This document shows, in pieces, positions 8,221 to 17,708 of a DNA stretch of 64,000 bases; position 1 is the first letter of the stretch; every line of letters starts with the position of its first letter. Origin of the DNA: Burkholderia cepacia ATCC 25416 (GTDB lineage: Bacteria > Pseudomonadota > Gammaproteobacteria > Burkholderiales > Burkholderiaceae); assembly GCF_001411495.1 (NCBI RefSeq), contig NZ_CP012982.1, positions 3,344,191 through 3,408,190 on the forward strand. Reading direction: 5' to 3'. Under the pieces are notes generated by a model. The model did not search any database, was not told where the DNA came from, and saw nothing but the letters and a program-made list of their open reading frames with translations. The translations under genes and the position numbers were made by a program.

Positions 8221-9363
8221 TTGAAAAAAACCCTCGTCGCCGGCGCATGCACCGCCACGCTGTTCGCCCCGCTCGCTCACGCACAAAGCTCGGTCACGCT
8301 GTACGGCCTGATCGATGCCGGCATCGTCTACACCAACAACGCCAACGGCGCATCGCTGTGGCGCCTGAACAGCGGCACCGTCAACGGCAGCCGCGTCGGG
8401 TTTCGCGGCACCGAGGATCTCGGCGGCGGCCTGAAGGCGCTGTTCGTGCTCGAGAACGGCTTCAACGTGAACAACGGCGGGCTCGGCCAGGACGGCAAGC
8501 TGTTCGGCCGCCACGCGTACGTCGGCCTGAGCCAGAGCGGCTATGGCACGCTGACGCTCGGCCGCCAGTACGACACGATGGTCGATTTCGTCGCGCCGCT
8601 GTCCGCCACGGCCGGCGACCTCGGCGACACGAGCTTCGCGCACCCGTTCGACAACGACAACCTGAACCACTCGCTGCGCATCAACAACGCGGTCAAGTAC
8701 ACGAGCGAGACGTATGCGGGCTTCAAGGTCGGCGCGATGTACGCGTTCTCGAACGCGACCAGCTTCGGCGCGAACCGCGCATACAGCGTCGCGGCGAGCT
8801 ACACGAACGGCCCGTTGAAGCTGGCCGGCGCGTACCTGCAGATGAACGGCACGAAGGGCTCGACGAGCGCGAGCCCGGGCGCGACCGACGCGGCCGAAGC
8901 GAAGAGCCTGAACCAGGGCGGCTGGTCGATCGGCTCGGACCGCATGCGTTCGTACGGCGGCGGCATCAGCTACGGGTTCGGCCCGGCCACCGTCGGCTTC
9001 GTCTATACGCGCTCGCAGTACGACAACACGGGCTCGTTCGGCTCGACCGGCCAGGTCGCGTTCAACAACTACGACGTGAACGTGCGCTATGCGGTGACGC
9101 CGGCCGTCAGTCTCGGCGCGGCCTACGTGTACACGGACGCCAGCGTGTCGAACCCCGACAGCAGGCACGGCACCGATCCGAAGTGGCACCAGGTCGACCT
9201 GCAGGCCGTCTACAAGCTGTCGCGCCGCACGGACGTCTACGCGGAAGCGATGTATCAGCACGCATCGGGCCGCGGCTACCGGGCGTTCATCGACGGCTCG
9301 GGCGGCGCATCGAGCACCGCGAACCAGATCGTCGGCACGATCGGCATGCGCACGCGCTTCTGA
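8221..9363 (+). CDS. Gram-negative general porin (OmpC/OpcP type)
   Basis: A 380-residue outer-membrane beta-barrel. A signal peptide (MKKTLVAGACTATLFAPLAHA, about 21 residues) is followed by the classic mature start QSSVTLYGLIDAGIVYTNN. Motifs RVGFRGTEDLGGGLKALF, GRHAYVGLSQ and LTLGRQYD are typical of Burkholderia trimeric porins, and the chain ends in Phe, the BAM signal. The start is TTG at 8221, supported by AGGAG seven bases upstream and by the signal peptide. It allows passive diffusion of small hydrophilic solutes. Confidence 0.93.
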   Translation: MKKTLVAGACTATLFAPLAHAQSSVTLYGLIDAGIVYTNNANGASLWRLNSGTVNGSRVGFRGTEDLGGGLKALFVLENGFNVNNGGLGQDGKLFGRHAYVGLSQSGYGTLTLGRQYDTMVDFVAPLSATAGDLGDTSFAHPFDNDNLNHSLRINNAVKYTSETYAGFKVGAMYAFSNATSFGANRAYSVAASYTNGPLKLAGAYLQMNGTKGSTSASPGATDAAEAKSLNQGGWSIGSDRMRSYGGGISYGFGPATVGFVYTRSQYDNTGSFGSTGQVAFNNYDVNVRYAVTPAVSLGAAYVYTDASVSNPDSRHGTDPKWHQVDLQAVYKLSRRTDVYAEAMYQHASGRGYRAFIDGSGGASSTANQIVGTIGMRTRF

Positions 9364-9577
9364 TCGACGCGATGCATCGCCGCCCGACGGTCACGCACCT
9401 GCGTCTGCATGCGGGTTCGTTCGCGGCGGGCGGCGCATCAATGTTGTTCCATCTGGAAGGCAGCCTGCCTGGAATCGGGGTTTTTACGCGCGCGGGCGCT
9501 GCGTAGACTGCCAGCGAAGGTCGGGGGCGCGCATCGCGCGTCGCGCCGGCCACCCACCCCGTACCCAGGAGAACCTC

Positions 9578-9880
9578 GTGAAATCGCTCGTCGTTACCGC
9601 CGCCGCTGCCGTCCTGCTCGCTGCACCGGCCCTGTCGTTCGCCCAGTCGGCAAAGTCGCCCGTCACGCGCGCGCAAGTGCTGCAGGAGCTGAGCGACCTC
9701 GAATCGGTCGGCTACAACCCGGCGCGCGGCGAATCCATCAACTATCCGGACGACATCCTGGCGGCACAGGAGCGGCTCCACGAAAAGCGCCTCGCGCAAC
9801 AGAAGGCCGCGCGCGCCGCATACGGCCCGGCCGGCGAGCCGGCAACGGAATCGGGCACGGCGGCAAAGCCCGCGCTGTAA
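9578..9880 (+). CDS. DUF4148 periplasmic protein
   Basis: A 100-residue exported protein with a signal peptide (about residues 1-23, ending ALSFAQ) and a short DUF4148 core: 'VTRAQVLQELSDLESVGYNP' followed by 'YPDDILAAQERL'. This family is abundant in Burkholderia and its function is unknown. The start is GTG at 9578 with AGGAG seven bases upstream. It follows the porin by 214 bp and probably has its own promoter. Confidence 0.88.
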   Translation: MKSLVVTAAAAVLLAAPALSFAQSAKSPVTRAQVLQELSDLESVGYNPARGESINYPDDILAAQERLHEKRLAQQKAARAAYGPAGEPATESGTAAKPAL

Positions 9881-9893
9881 CGTCATGACGATG

Positions 9894-9931
9894 CGCCGCG
9901 CCCACGGAGACGATGTACCGTGGGCGCGGCG
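9894..9931. terminator. Perfect 14-bp stem hairpin
   Basis: CGCCGCGCCCACGG (9894-9907) is perfectly complementary to CCGTGGGCGCGGCG (9918-9931) around a 10-base loop. It sits 13 bp past the DUF4148 stop and faces the convergent LysR gene. There is no T-tract, so it is probably a Rho-assisted or RNA-stabilising hairpin serving both directions. Confidence 0.65.
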
Positions 9932-10022
9932 AGTCGCGTTGGCGTGGTTGGCGAAATTCGCGTAAAGAGAAGAAGCCGGCTGAAGAGAAGAAGCCGGCGA
10001 TACGCCGATACGCGTCGGCCGC

Positions 10023-10970
10023 TCAGGCGGCCTGCGGTTCGCGGTCGATCGCGTTCAGCATCTCGACGTCGCGCGCGATCATCCCCGGCACCTGTGCACG
10101 CAGCATCTCGACCCACGTCCGCACTTTCGCATCGACGAAGCGGCGCGACGGATACAGCGCGTACACGTTCATCTTCTGCAGGATGTGCGCGGGCAGCACG
10201 CGCACGAGCGTGCCGTCGCGCAGCGCGTCGATCGCCGAGTAAAGCGGCAGCATGCCGATCCCGATGCCGTCGCGTATCGCGAGCGCGAGCGATTCGGCCG
10301 TATTGGTCTGCACCGGCCCCGCGACGTGGATCTGCTCGACGCCCTCGGGCCCTTCGAGCACCCATTCGTGCGTCGGGAACGCCGGCGTGCACAGCGTCAG
10401 GCACGCGTGCGCGGCGAGATCCTGCGGACGGGCCGGCGCGCCGTGGCGCTTCACGTAGTCGGGCGACGCGCACAGGATGCTGAAGGTCGAGCCGAGCAGG
10501 TGCGACACGAGTTCCGAATCGGGAAGCGACGACGCGGTCACGACGGCCATGTCGCTCGTCCCGTCGAACAGGTCGGGCATGCGCTGCGACAGCGACAGCT
10601 CGATCGACACGTCCGGAAACTGCGCGTGATAGCGCGTCAGTGCGGGCAATACATAGTGATGGCCGACGCTCGCGAAGCTGTGCATGCGCAGCACGCCGGC
10701 CGGCCGTTCGTGCGCGCAGCTCGCCTCTTCTTCCGCGCGGTCGACGTCGGCGAGGATCTGGCGGCAGCGCCGCAGATAGCTTTCGCCGGCCGACGTGAGT
10801 GCGAGACGGCGCGTCGAACGATTCATCAGACGGGTACGCAGGCGCGCCTCGAGCTCCGACACCGCGCGCGACATCGCGCCCGTCGTCGAATTCAGCGATT
10901 GCGCGGCGGCAGTGAAACTGCCCGTCTCGACGACACGCGAAAACACCCGCATGTTTTGTAGGGTATCCAT
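10023..10970 (-). CDS. LysR-family transcriptional regulator
   Basis: A 315-residue LysR-type regulator: N-terminal winged HTH with GSFTAAAQSLNSTTGAMSRA (about residues 16-35) and 'RLMNRSTRRLALT', then a periplasmic-binding-like effector domain. The Ser/Thr-rich recognition helix and 'RSTRRLALTSAG' are typical of the DsdC/AaeR-like CrgA subgroup. ATG 10970 is preferred for homology, though an AGGA directly abuts it, so a TTG at 10982 is an alternative start. It is divergent from the FUSC exporter gene (201-bp gap), the arrangement of aaeR with aaeB-type aromatic acid exporters, so it probably controls that gene. Confidence 0.9.
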   Translation of the reverse strand: MDTLQNMRVFSRVVETGSFTAAAQSLNSTTGAMSRAVSELEARLRTRLMNRSTRRLALTSAGESYLRRCRQILADVDRAEEEASCAHERPAGVLRMHSFASVGHHYVLPALTRYHAQFPDVSIELSLSQRMPDLFDGTSDMAVVTASSLPDSELVSHLLGSTFSILCASPDYVKRHGAPARPQDLAAHACLTLCTPAFPTHEWVLEGPEGVEQIHVAGPVQTNTAESLALAIRDGIGIGMLPLYSAIDALRDGTLVRVLPAHILQKMNVYALYPSRRFVDAKVRTWVEMLRAQVPGMIARDVEMLNAIDREPQAA

Positions 10971-11171
10971 TCCTGTGAGCAACCTGTAGCGGAGCCGCTA
11001 TTTTCCTCTACCGGATGCGACAGATTGTTACTCCGGCTGCAACTATCGTTTCCCCGCAGCTGCGTTAATGCACGGGCGCCGCGCTCCTACAATCGGCGCC
11101 TCACCAGTCGAACGGACCCGTTCGGACGTGCCGTGGCACCGTGCCCGGCCCCGTACCGGCCCCCTCTTTTC

Positions 11172-13355
11172 ATGAAGCCACAACCTGCGATCGAGCGACC
11201 TTCCATCGAACCGGCACGATGGAGGACATGGCTCGATCCACTCGGCGACGCGGCACGCGACTGGGCCGCGAGCGACGGGCTGATCTGGCTGCACCTCGCG
11301 AAAACCGTGTTCGCGGCGCTGCTCGCGATGGGCATCGCGATGCGCCTGGAGATGTCGCAGCCGCGCACCGCGATGACGACCGTGTTCGTGCTGATGCAGC
11401 CGCTGTCGGGGATGGTGTTCGCGAAGAGTTTCTACCGCGTGCTCGGCACGGCGGCCGGTCTCGTCGCCGCGCTCGCGCTCGGCGGGCTGTTCGCGCAGCA
11501 GCCCGAGCTGTACATGGCCGGCATCACGCTGTGGATCGGCAGCTGCATCGCACTCGCGGTGCGCAACCGCCACTTCCGCTGGTACGGCTTCGTACTCGCC
11601 GGCTATACGGCCGCGCTGATCGGCCTGCCGGCCGTGATGACGCCGCAGACGCTGTTCCAGTCCGCGCTCACGCGCGCCGCGGAAGTCGCGCTCGGCATCG
11701 CCTGCTCGGGCGCGGTCAGCGCGCTGATCCTGCCGCTCAGCTCCGCGAAGGCGCTGATGCGCTCGCTGGGCACCCGCCATGCGACGTTCGCGGCGTTCAC
11801 GGCCGGCGCACTCGCGGGCGACGTCGCGCGCGCCGATTTCGAGCGGCGCTTCGCGGATTTCGTCGACGACATCGTCGGCTTCGAGGCCAATCGCGCGTTC
11901 GCATCGTTCGAGGACCCGCACATTCGCGCGCGCAGCCGCCGGCTCGCGCGGCTGAACAGCGAGTTCATGAACGCGTGCACGCGGCTGCATGCGCTGCACC
12001 AGCTCGTCAAGCGGCTGCGCGCGAACGGCTCGGACGCGGTGCTCGATGCGCTCGCGCCGCACGTCGATGCGCTCGCGCAGCGTTTCGCCGCGCTGCGCGA
12101 CGAGCGGCAGCGCGGCATCGCGCCGGCCGCCGGTGCGCTGGTCGATCTGCGCCGCTTCCACAGCGCGTTGCCGAAAGCCGCGCGCGCCTCGCGGCGAAAC
12201 ATCGAGGAACATGCGCCCGGCGGCCTGCTCGACTTCGATACCGCGATCGAGCTGCTGTACCGCTTCATCGGCGAATACCTCGGCTACGCCGACACCTATG
12301 CATCGCTCGACCAGGACGACCATGCGTTCGAGCGCTCGGTCACGCATTACGCGGTGAAGACCAATACGTTCTTCGTCGGCTTCGCGTTCCTGCGCACGGT
12401 CGTCGCCGTCGGTGCGATGAGCGTGTTCTGGATCGCCTCAGAATGGCCAAGCGGCCCGCTTGCCGTGACCGCCACCGCGATCGCGTGCGCGCTCAGCTCG
12501 ACGTCGCCGCGCGCGCCGAAGTTCGTGGCGCAGATGAGCGTCGGCGCGACATTCGCGACCGCCATCGGCTACCTGTTCCTGTGCTACGTGTATCCGAACA
12601 TCGAAGGCTTTCCGCTGCTGTGCGCGGCGCTCGCGCCGGTGCTCGGCGTCGGCGCGTTTCTCGCGATGCGGCCGGGATTGTCCGGTTACGGGATCGGCTT
12701 CGCGGTGTTCTTCTGCCTGCTCGCGGGGCCGGACAACGTGATCGCGTATACGCCCGAGGTGCTGATCAACAACGGCCTGGCCGTCGTCATCGCGATGCTC
12801 GCGTGCTCGCTCGTGTTCGCGGTCGTGTTCCCGACTCACATGCCGTGGCTCACGGGCCGCATCGCGCACGACCTGCGCCGCCAGGTCACGCTGGCGTGCG
12901 AAGGCGCGCCGGACGGCCTCGCGCAGCGCTTCCAGTCGAGTACCCACGACCTGATGGCGCAACTGCGCACGCTGCTCGTGCGGCGCACGCGGCAGCATCG
13001 CGACGCGCTGCGCTGGATGCTGTCGACGCTCGAAGTCGGCCACGCGGTGATCGACCTGCGCGACGAAATGAACGCGTTCCGCGCATCGAAACCGCCGCAG
13101 ACGCTGCGCTGGACCGGCTCGATCGACGCGGTGCTGCACGAACTGCCGCGCTTCTTCGACGATCCGACGCCCGGCCATCATGCACGCACGCTGAAATCGG
13201 TGAATCTCGCGATCCGCGCCGCGCAGCACGCGCTGCAGGCGTGGTATGCGGTGCCCGACGAGCGGCACCGCATGCAGCGCATCGTCGGCTGCCTGCACTT
13301 CATGCGCAGCGCGCTGCTGGACAAGGACGCGCCGTTCAACCGGCATCGCCATTGA
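11172..13355 (+). CDS. FUSC-family (AaeB-like) inner-membrane exporter
   Basis: A 727-residue protein with two membrane halves, each of about six helices (residues about 40-190 and 395-560), and two cytoplasmic helical domains. This is the layout of the FUSC/AaeB family, which exports aromatic carboxylic acids such as p-hydroxybenzoate. The motif 'QPRTAMTTVFVLMQPLSGMVFAKSFYRVLGT' region (residues about 65-95) is family typical. ATG 11172 is taken because the frame upstream lacks domain content; no strong ribosome site is visible. It stands alone, without the membrane-fusion partner AaeA usually seen. The stop codon is the first unit of a 9-bp tandem repeat. Regulation by the divergent LysR gene is inferred. 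Confidence 0.9.
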   Translation: MKPQPAIERPSIEPARWRTWLDPLGDAARDWAASDGLIWLHLAKTVFAALLAMGIAMRLEMSQPRTAMTTVFVLMQPLSGMVFAKSFYRVLGTAAGLVAALALGGLFAQQPELYMAGITLWIGSCIALAVRNRHFRWYGFVLAGYTAALIGLPAVMTPQTLFQSALTRAAEVALGIACSGAVSALILPLSSAKALMRSLGTRHATFAAFTAGALAGDVARADFERRFADFVDDIVGFEANRAFASFEDPHIRARSRRLARLNSEFMNACTRLHALHQLVKRLRANGSDAVLDALAPHVDALAQRFAALRDERQRGIAPAAGALVDLRRFHSALPKAARASRRNIEEHAPGGLLDFDTAIELLYRFIGEYLGYADTYASLDQDDHAFERSVTHYAVKTNTFFVGFAFLRTVVAVGAMSVFWIASEWPSGPLAVTATAIACALSSTSPRAPKFVAQMSVGATFATAIGYLFLCYVYPNIEGFPLLCAALAPVLGVGAFLAMRPGLSGYGIGFAVFFCLLAGPDNVIAYTPEVLINNGLAVVIAMLACSLVFAVVFPTHMPWLTGRIAHDLRRQVTLACEGAPDGLAQRFQSSTHDLMAQLRTLLVRRTRQHRDALRWMLSTLEVGHAVIDLRDEMNAFRASKPPQTLRWTGSIDAVLHELPRFFDDPTPGHHARTLKSVNLAIRAAQHALQAWYAVPDERHRMQRIVGCLHFMRSALLDKDAPFNRHRH

Positions 13356-13398
13356 TGCCATTGATGCCATCGATGCCATCGATGCCATCGATGCCATC
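13354..13398 (+). repeat. 9-bp tandem repeat at end of exporter gene
   Basis: Five consecutive copies of GATGCCATC (first copy ends in T) run from 13354 to 13398, with a decayed sixth copy after it. The array begins inside the TGA stop of the exporter gene, so copy-number changes do not alter the protein. This is a likely slippage-prone locus. Confidence 0.85.
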
Positions 13399-13546
13399 GA
13401 CGCCCTTGACGATCGGTGCGTGCGCAACGGGATCCTTGTTCCGGATGGAAATATGCTCTACAGGCGCGGTGATTAATCTTTAAGCAGTGCGAGCCTATAG
13501 TTTCCTCACTGCCAGCGAGACTGGCACTCACCCAGGAGAAACCGAA

Positions 13547-13759
13547 ATGAAGCCGCTGCACCTCGCCCTCGTTGCCCTGTCGCTCACCGCTGCTGTCGCT
13601 CACGCACAGCCGGCACCGGCAGACGACGCACCGCAACAGGCGAACCGCGTCGAAGCCGTGAAGGCCGCCGGCCGCGTCGATCGTTCGCAATCGAAGCAGG
13701 ACGACCCGAACGCCTGCGTCGGCCCCGTCAGCTTCTGCAACATCTACTTCGGCAGCTGA
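13547..13759 (+). CDS. Small secreted protein of unknown function
   Basis: A 70-residue protein starting at ATG 13547 with AGGAG about nine bases upstream. Residues 1-20 form a clean signal peptide (MKPLHLALVALSLTAAVAHA) cut before QPAPADDAP. The mature part is about 50 residues, polar, and ends in 'DPNACVGPVSFCNIYFGS' with two Cys that could form a disulfide. I do not recognise a family. It lies downstream of the FUSC gene with its own probable promoter. Confidence 0.7.
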   Translation: MKPLHLALVALSLTAAVAHAQPAPADDAPQQANRVEAVKAAGRVDRSQSKQDDPNACVGPVSFCNIYFGS

Positions 13760-13903
13760 GCATGACGCCGCGTCGTCACGGCCAGGCCCGCACCGCCCGC
13801 ATGACCTGCGCGGGCGAGCGGCGGCCCGGCCGATCGCGGCCCGGCCGATCGCCGCATCGCCGCTCCGCCCCACGCCGCTTCGATTGAAGCGGCGCATGCC
13901 GTT

Positions 13904-15013
13904 TCAGGCGCCGCGCCCCGGCCGCCAGCCCACCTCGCGCAACGCATCCAGCAAGCGCGCCTGCCCCAGCCCTTCGACCCGCGCACCGCGCGACTCGACG
14001 TCGCCGCCCGCGACGAGCGCGTTCACGATCGCTTCCTCCACCGCTTCCGCCGCCGCGACGAACAGCGCGGAAATATGGTCGTTGTTGACCATCTTCACGC
14101 CGGTGGTCGGCGCCCCCTTGCTGCCGTAGTTCGCCGCCGGCAGGCCGTCGTTGCCCGTTGCGAACGCAAGGAAGATGTCGCCGCTCGAATCCTCCGTGCC
14201 GCCGCCGACCCGCGCGAGCCCGACACTGGCACGCTGCGCGAGCCGCGTGCATTGATGAGGCAGCAACGGCGCGTCGGTCGCGATCGTCACGACGATCGAG
14301 CCCATCCCGGCCTCGCCTTGCGCGTCCGGCGCGCGGAACGGCGAAGGCACGTGCCGCAGCACTTCGCCGACCGGGTAGCCGGCCACGCGCAGCATCTCGC
14401 GCACGCCGTAGTTCGCCTGGACGAGCGCGCCGACGGTCCAGCCGCCCGCATCGGCCGCGAGCACGCGCGATGCGGTGCCGATGCCGCCCTTGAACTCGTG
14501 GCAGATCATGCCCGTGCCGCCGCCCACGCCGCCTTCCGCAACCGGGCCCGTCTGCGCGGCGGCCAGCGCGCGCTGCACGTGCGCGGCGCTCACATGCTGC
14601 GCCCAGATGTCGTTCAGCAGGCCGTCGTAGGTTTCCATCACGACCGGCATGCACCAGTACACGCGGCCCGCCGCCGCTTCGCGCTCGTTCGCGACGAGTG
14701 CATCGCGCACCGCGCCGACGCTGTGCGTGTTCGTATAGGCGATCGGCGTGGTGAGCAGGCCGGCTTCGCGGATCCATTCGAGCCCCGTTGCATCGCCGTT
14801 GCCGTTCAGCACGTGCACGCCCGCGAAACAGGGCGAATCGTGCGCGGCACCCGCGCGCGGCTCGATGACGGTGACGCCGGTGCGGATCGATGCGTCGCCG
14901 TTCTCCTCGTTCAGCGTGCAATGTCCGACCCGCACGCCCGGAACGTCCGTGATCGCGTTGAAGCGGCCCGGCGTGCCGAGTCCGATGCGGATGCCGAGAT
15001 CCCTCGTGCGCAT
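13904..15013 (-). CDS. P1-family peptidase (DmpA/D-aminopeptidase-like)
   Basis: A 369-residue N-terminal-nucleophile hydrolase of family S58, the group of DmpA and BapA beta-peptidyl aminopeptidases. These are made as one chain that cuts itself before a Ser; the segment 'GTEDSSGDIFLAFATGN' (about residues 263-279) contains the candidate nucleophile Ser. 'GITDVPGVRVGH'-like start and 'GGVGGGTGM' are family marks. ATG 15013 follows GGAGG nine bases upstream. It lies 64 bp downstream of the permease gene on the same strand, so the pair likely imports and hydrolyses a small amide, beta-peptide or D-amino acid peptide; the ligand is unknown. Confidence 0.9.
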   Translation of the reverse strand: MRTRDLGIRIGLGTPGRFNAITDVPGVRVGHCTLNEENGDASIRTGVTVIEPRAGAAHDSPCFAGVHVLNGNGDATGLEWIREAGLLTTPIAYTNTHSVGAVRDALVANEREAAAGRVYWCMPVVMETYDGLLNDIWAQHVSAAHVQRALAAAQTGPVAEGGVGGGTGMICHEFKGGIGTASRVLAADAGGWTVGALVQANYGVREMLRVAGYPVGEVLRHVPSPFRAPDAQGEAGMGSIVVTIATDAPLLPHQCTRLAQRASVGLARVGGGTEDSSGDIFLAFATGNDGLPAANYGSKGAPTTGVKMVNNDHISALFVAAAEAVEEAIVNALVAGGDVESRGARVEGLGQARLLDALREVGWRPGRGA

Positions 15014-15077
15014 GATGCAATTCCTCCCGTCTTTCAATGGTTCGGTGTTTCGGTACGGCAAGGCTTCGATCCGTCGC

Positions 15078-16484
15078 TCAGAGCGCGCGGAACGCTTCGC
15101 TGTGGCGTGCCCAGACCGCGTACATCGCGAGCGCGGCAATCAGCAGGCCGGCGATGATGATGAGGTCGGTCGGTTTCGTGGCTGTGGCCAGCGTCGTGTA
15201 GAGCGTGTACGCGGCGCCCGCCACCGCGACGAGCGGCGTCACGGGCCACAACGGCATCCGGTAATGATGCTCGACGTCGCGGCGCACGAACCGGCTCGCG
15301 AGCGCGGCCAGCCCGACGACCAGGTAGATCAGCAGCAGCAGGTCGACCGTGAACGCGGTCAGCTCGTCGAGGCTCGACACGAACACGAGCCCCGCCGACG
15401 GCACCGCGAGCGCGAGGGTCGCGAGCCACGGCGATTCGAGACGCGGGTGGATCGTCGAGAAGGCACGGTTGCAGGTACGCGACCAGAGCGCGTGCCGGCC
15501 GCTGCTGTACAGCAGCCGGCCCATCGTGATCACGATCGCGATGATCGCGTTGAACACCGACAGGAAGATCCCGCCGCTGACCACGCGCGACACCGCCGGG
15601 TTGCTCAGCGAACGCACGACATAGCCGATCGGGTCGGCACTCTTCGTCAGCTCGGTCAGCGACGGCGCGCCGAGCACGATCGCGGTGAGCGGAATCAGTT
15701 CGACGACGAGGATCACGAGCAGCGAGTAGATCACCGCCTTCGCGACGTTGCGGTTGCCGCCGCGCAGGTCTTCCGCGAGATACGCGGCCGATCCGAAGCC
15801 GTTGTAGCAGAAGATCGCCGTGCCGATCGCCGGAACGATCGCGGCCAGCGTCGCGGGCACGAGCGCGTTGCCGCTCGCGACGACCGGCGCGACCAGCGCG
15901 TCGGCGCCGCGATGCGGGGAACCGAAGCCGAGGCCCGCGATCAGCATCAGCACGCCGATCTCGACCACCAGGAACGCGCCCGTGATCCACGCGTTCGTCT
16001 TGATGTTCAGCATGCCGAGCAGGTAGCTGAGCAGCACGATCGTCAACGCGACCGACTGGTTGCTGAAGTGCGTGCCGAGCGCACTGTTCAGGTAAGGCGC
16101 GGCGCCGCTCGCGAGCACGGCCGGGATGAACACGCTGACGGACAGCACCGTGATGAAGGTGAGGTAGCCGGGCAGCGTGCCGAACACGCGCTTGGCCATC
16201 ACGTACTCGCCGCCCGCGCTGCGGTGCGCGGCGCTGAGTTCCGCGTAGCAGAGCGCGAACGCGAGCGCGAGCACGCCGCCGAGCAGGAACGACAGCACGG
16301 CGCCGCTGCCGGCCTGCTGGATCGCGAACGGCGCGATCACGAAGATCGAGCTCGCGGGCGTCACGCCCGATACGGTGATCATCACCGCGTCGCGCACACT
16401 GAGCGTCTGCGACAGCGCGCGCGGCGCGTCCTCCGTTGCAGGCGCCGCTTGCAGCGTGCCCGTCGATTCCGACATCATCGCCAT
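15078..16484 (-). CDS. APC-family amino acid permease
   Basis: A 468-residue, about 12-TM amino acid/polyamine/organocation permease. 'DAVMITVSGVTPASSIFVIAPFAI' forms TM1 with the broken-helix Gly-rich motif, and 'AGGEYVMAKRVFG' follows TM2, both typical of APC members. ATG 16484 is selected because AGGAG lies six bases upstream; an ATG 36 bp earlier (16520) has no ribosome site. It forms a probable operon with the P1 peptidase and is divergent from a LuxR-type regulator gene 124 bp away. Confidence 0.9.
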   Translation of the reverse strand: MAMMSESTGTLQAAPATEDAPRALSQTLSVRDAVMITVSGVTPASSIFVIAPFAIQQAGSGAVLSFLLGGVLALAFALCYAELSAAHRSAGGEYVMAKRVFGTLPGYLTFITVLSVSVFIPAVLASGAAPYLNSALGTHFSNQSVALTIVLLSYLLGMLNIKTNAWITGAFLVVEIGVLMLIAGLGFGSPHRGADALVAPVVASGNALVPATLAAIVPAIGTAIFCYNGFGSAAYLAEDLRGGNRNVAKAVIYSLLVILVVELIPLTAIVLGAPSLTELTKSADPIGYVVRSLSNPAVSRVVSGGIFLSVFNAIIAIVITMGRLLYSSGRHALWSRTCNRAFSTIHPRLESPWLATLALAVPSAGLVFVSSLDELTAFTVDLLLLIYLVVGLAALASRFVRRDVEHHYRMPLWPVTPLVAVAGAAYTLYTTLATATKPTDLIIIAGLLIAALAMYAVWARHSEAFRAL

Positions 16485-16608
16485 CTCGTTCTCCTGTGCT
16501 GCACTTTTTTGAACGCCCATACTCGGGCCCGACTGATTGCGTGGCAGTCTAGGAAGCCAATTTCAGGACCGCTATTCCCCCTTCGTGTTACGCCCTTCCG
16601 GTGGTGGT

Positions 16609-17409
16609 ATGGATCGTCTCTTTTCCGAAATCGCGATGCACCAGGCGCTCGGCCGCGCAATCGATCACCTCGGCCAGCCGCGCTTCTGGCGCTTCCTGGT
16701 GCTGCTGCTCAATGAAATGGCGCCGTTCGACAATGCGCTCGCGACCGCGATCGGCCCCGACGGGGTGCCGCTCGTGCTCGAGGAATACGACACGGGAGGC
16801 ACCGATGCCGCGTCGCCCGTGCCGCTCTACCTGAACGGCGTGTATCTGCTCGACCCGTTCCTGCAGGCCGCGCACGACGGGCTGGCCGACGGCTGTTACC
16901 GGCTCGAGGAAGTCGCACCCGACCTGTTCCGGCAGAGCGAGTATTTCCTCAGCTATTTCCGCGATGCGGTGGGCGACGACGAGATCCAGATCCTCGTGCG
17001 GCCGAGCGCCGACATGCTGCTGTCGCTGTCGCTCGGCGCGAGCACGCGTTTCGACGTCGAGCCGCTCGGCAAGCTGACGGCCGCGATGCCGTGGGTGCTC
17101 GCGGCGATCCGGCAGCACTGGCGGCTGGTGGGCGACGCGGCACGCGCGACGCCCGACGCCGATCTCGGCGCGCGGGTCGAGCAGGCACTCGCCCGCTTCG
17201 GCGCAGGCGTGCTGACCGATCGCGAGATGTCGATCGCGAGAATGGTGCTGCGCGGCAACTCGTCGAAGGCGATCGCCGAGCGGCTCGCGATTTCGCCGGA
17301 AACGGTGAAGGTGCACCGGCGGCACCTGTACGCGAAGCTCGGGATTTCATCGCAGCCCGAGCTGTTCTCGCGCTTCATCCAGGCGCTGGGGGAAGACGCG
17401 GCCGGATGA
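16609..17409 (+). CDS. LuxR-type HTH transcriptional regulator
   Basis: A 266-residue protein with a C-terminal LuxR/FixJ-type HTH (about residues 200-255): 'LTDREMSIARMVLRGNSSKAIAERLAISPETVKVHRRHLYAKLGI'-like, read here in pieces. The N-terminal 190 residues form a sensor I do not recognise as autoinducer-binding; the key Trp/Tyr/Asp set of LuxR proteins is not apparent. ATG 16609 is used because family alignments usually begin near 'MDRLFSEIAMHQALGRAI'. It is divergent from the permease/peptidase pair and probably activates it. Confidence 0.85.
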   Translation: MDRLFSEIAMHQALGRAIDHLGQPRFWRFLVLLLNEMAPFDNALATAIGPDGVPLVLEEYDTGGTDAASPVPLYLNGVYLLDPFLQAAHDGLADGCYRLEEVAPDLFRQSEYFLSYFRDAVGDDEIQILVRPSADMLLSLSLGASTRFDVEPLGKLTAAMPWVLAAIRQHWRLVGDAARATPDADLGARVEQALARFGAGVLTDREMSIARMVLRGNSSKAIAERLAISPETVKVHRRHLYAKLGISSQPELFSRFIQALGEDAAG

Positions 17410-17636
17410 CCGCCCCGATCCGGACGGATGGCAACCGGCGGTCTTCACGTTCCTGCCGGAACTCGACGCCACGGCCGGGAATGCCGGCGGCGCAGCATCC
17501 GACATGCGAGATTCAATGGAACGAACGGTTCTTTTTCGTATGCGTTGCCACGGCGGCGCTGAGCGGCCTGCTGTTGCTGTTGCGACCGAAGGACAGGCAG
17601 GCGGCGAACGTCGAGCCGCCGCCGGCTGCGCGATAA
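17406..17636 (+). CDS. Possible small single-TM protein
   Basis: A 76-residue frame beginning with an ATG that overlaps the regulator stop (ATGA), a common coupling arrangement. It holds one hydrophobic segment, FFFVCVATAALSGLLLLL (about residues 42-59), followed by a basic patch, like a membrane-anchored peptide. The first 35 residues look like low-complexity basic sequence, so the true start could be internal. No family is recognised; it may be spurious. Confidence 0.3.
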   Translation: MTAPIRTDGNRRSSRSCRNSTPRPGMPAAQHPTCEIQWNERFFFVCVATAALSGLLLLLRPKDRQAANVEPPPAAR

Positions 17637-17708
17637 CCGGCACGCGAACGCCGCGCGATGCCGCTCACCCGGCCTTCGGGCAGCGGCATGCGCATGCGCG
17701 GCTCCCCG

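Noticed and set aside
9378..9435. Inverted repeat after the porin gene
   Set aside because: Nine-base arms with a 41-base spacer in GC-rich DNA are expected by chance.
13354..13407. Repeat array considered as CRISPR
   Set aside because: Units are 9 bp and contiguous without spacers.
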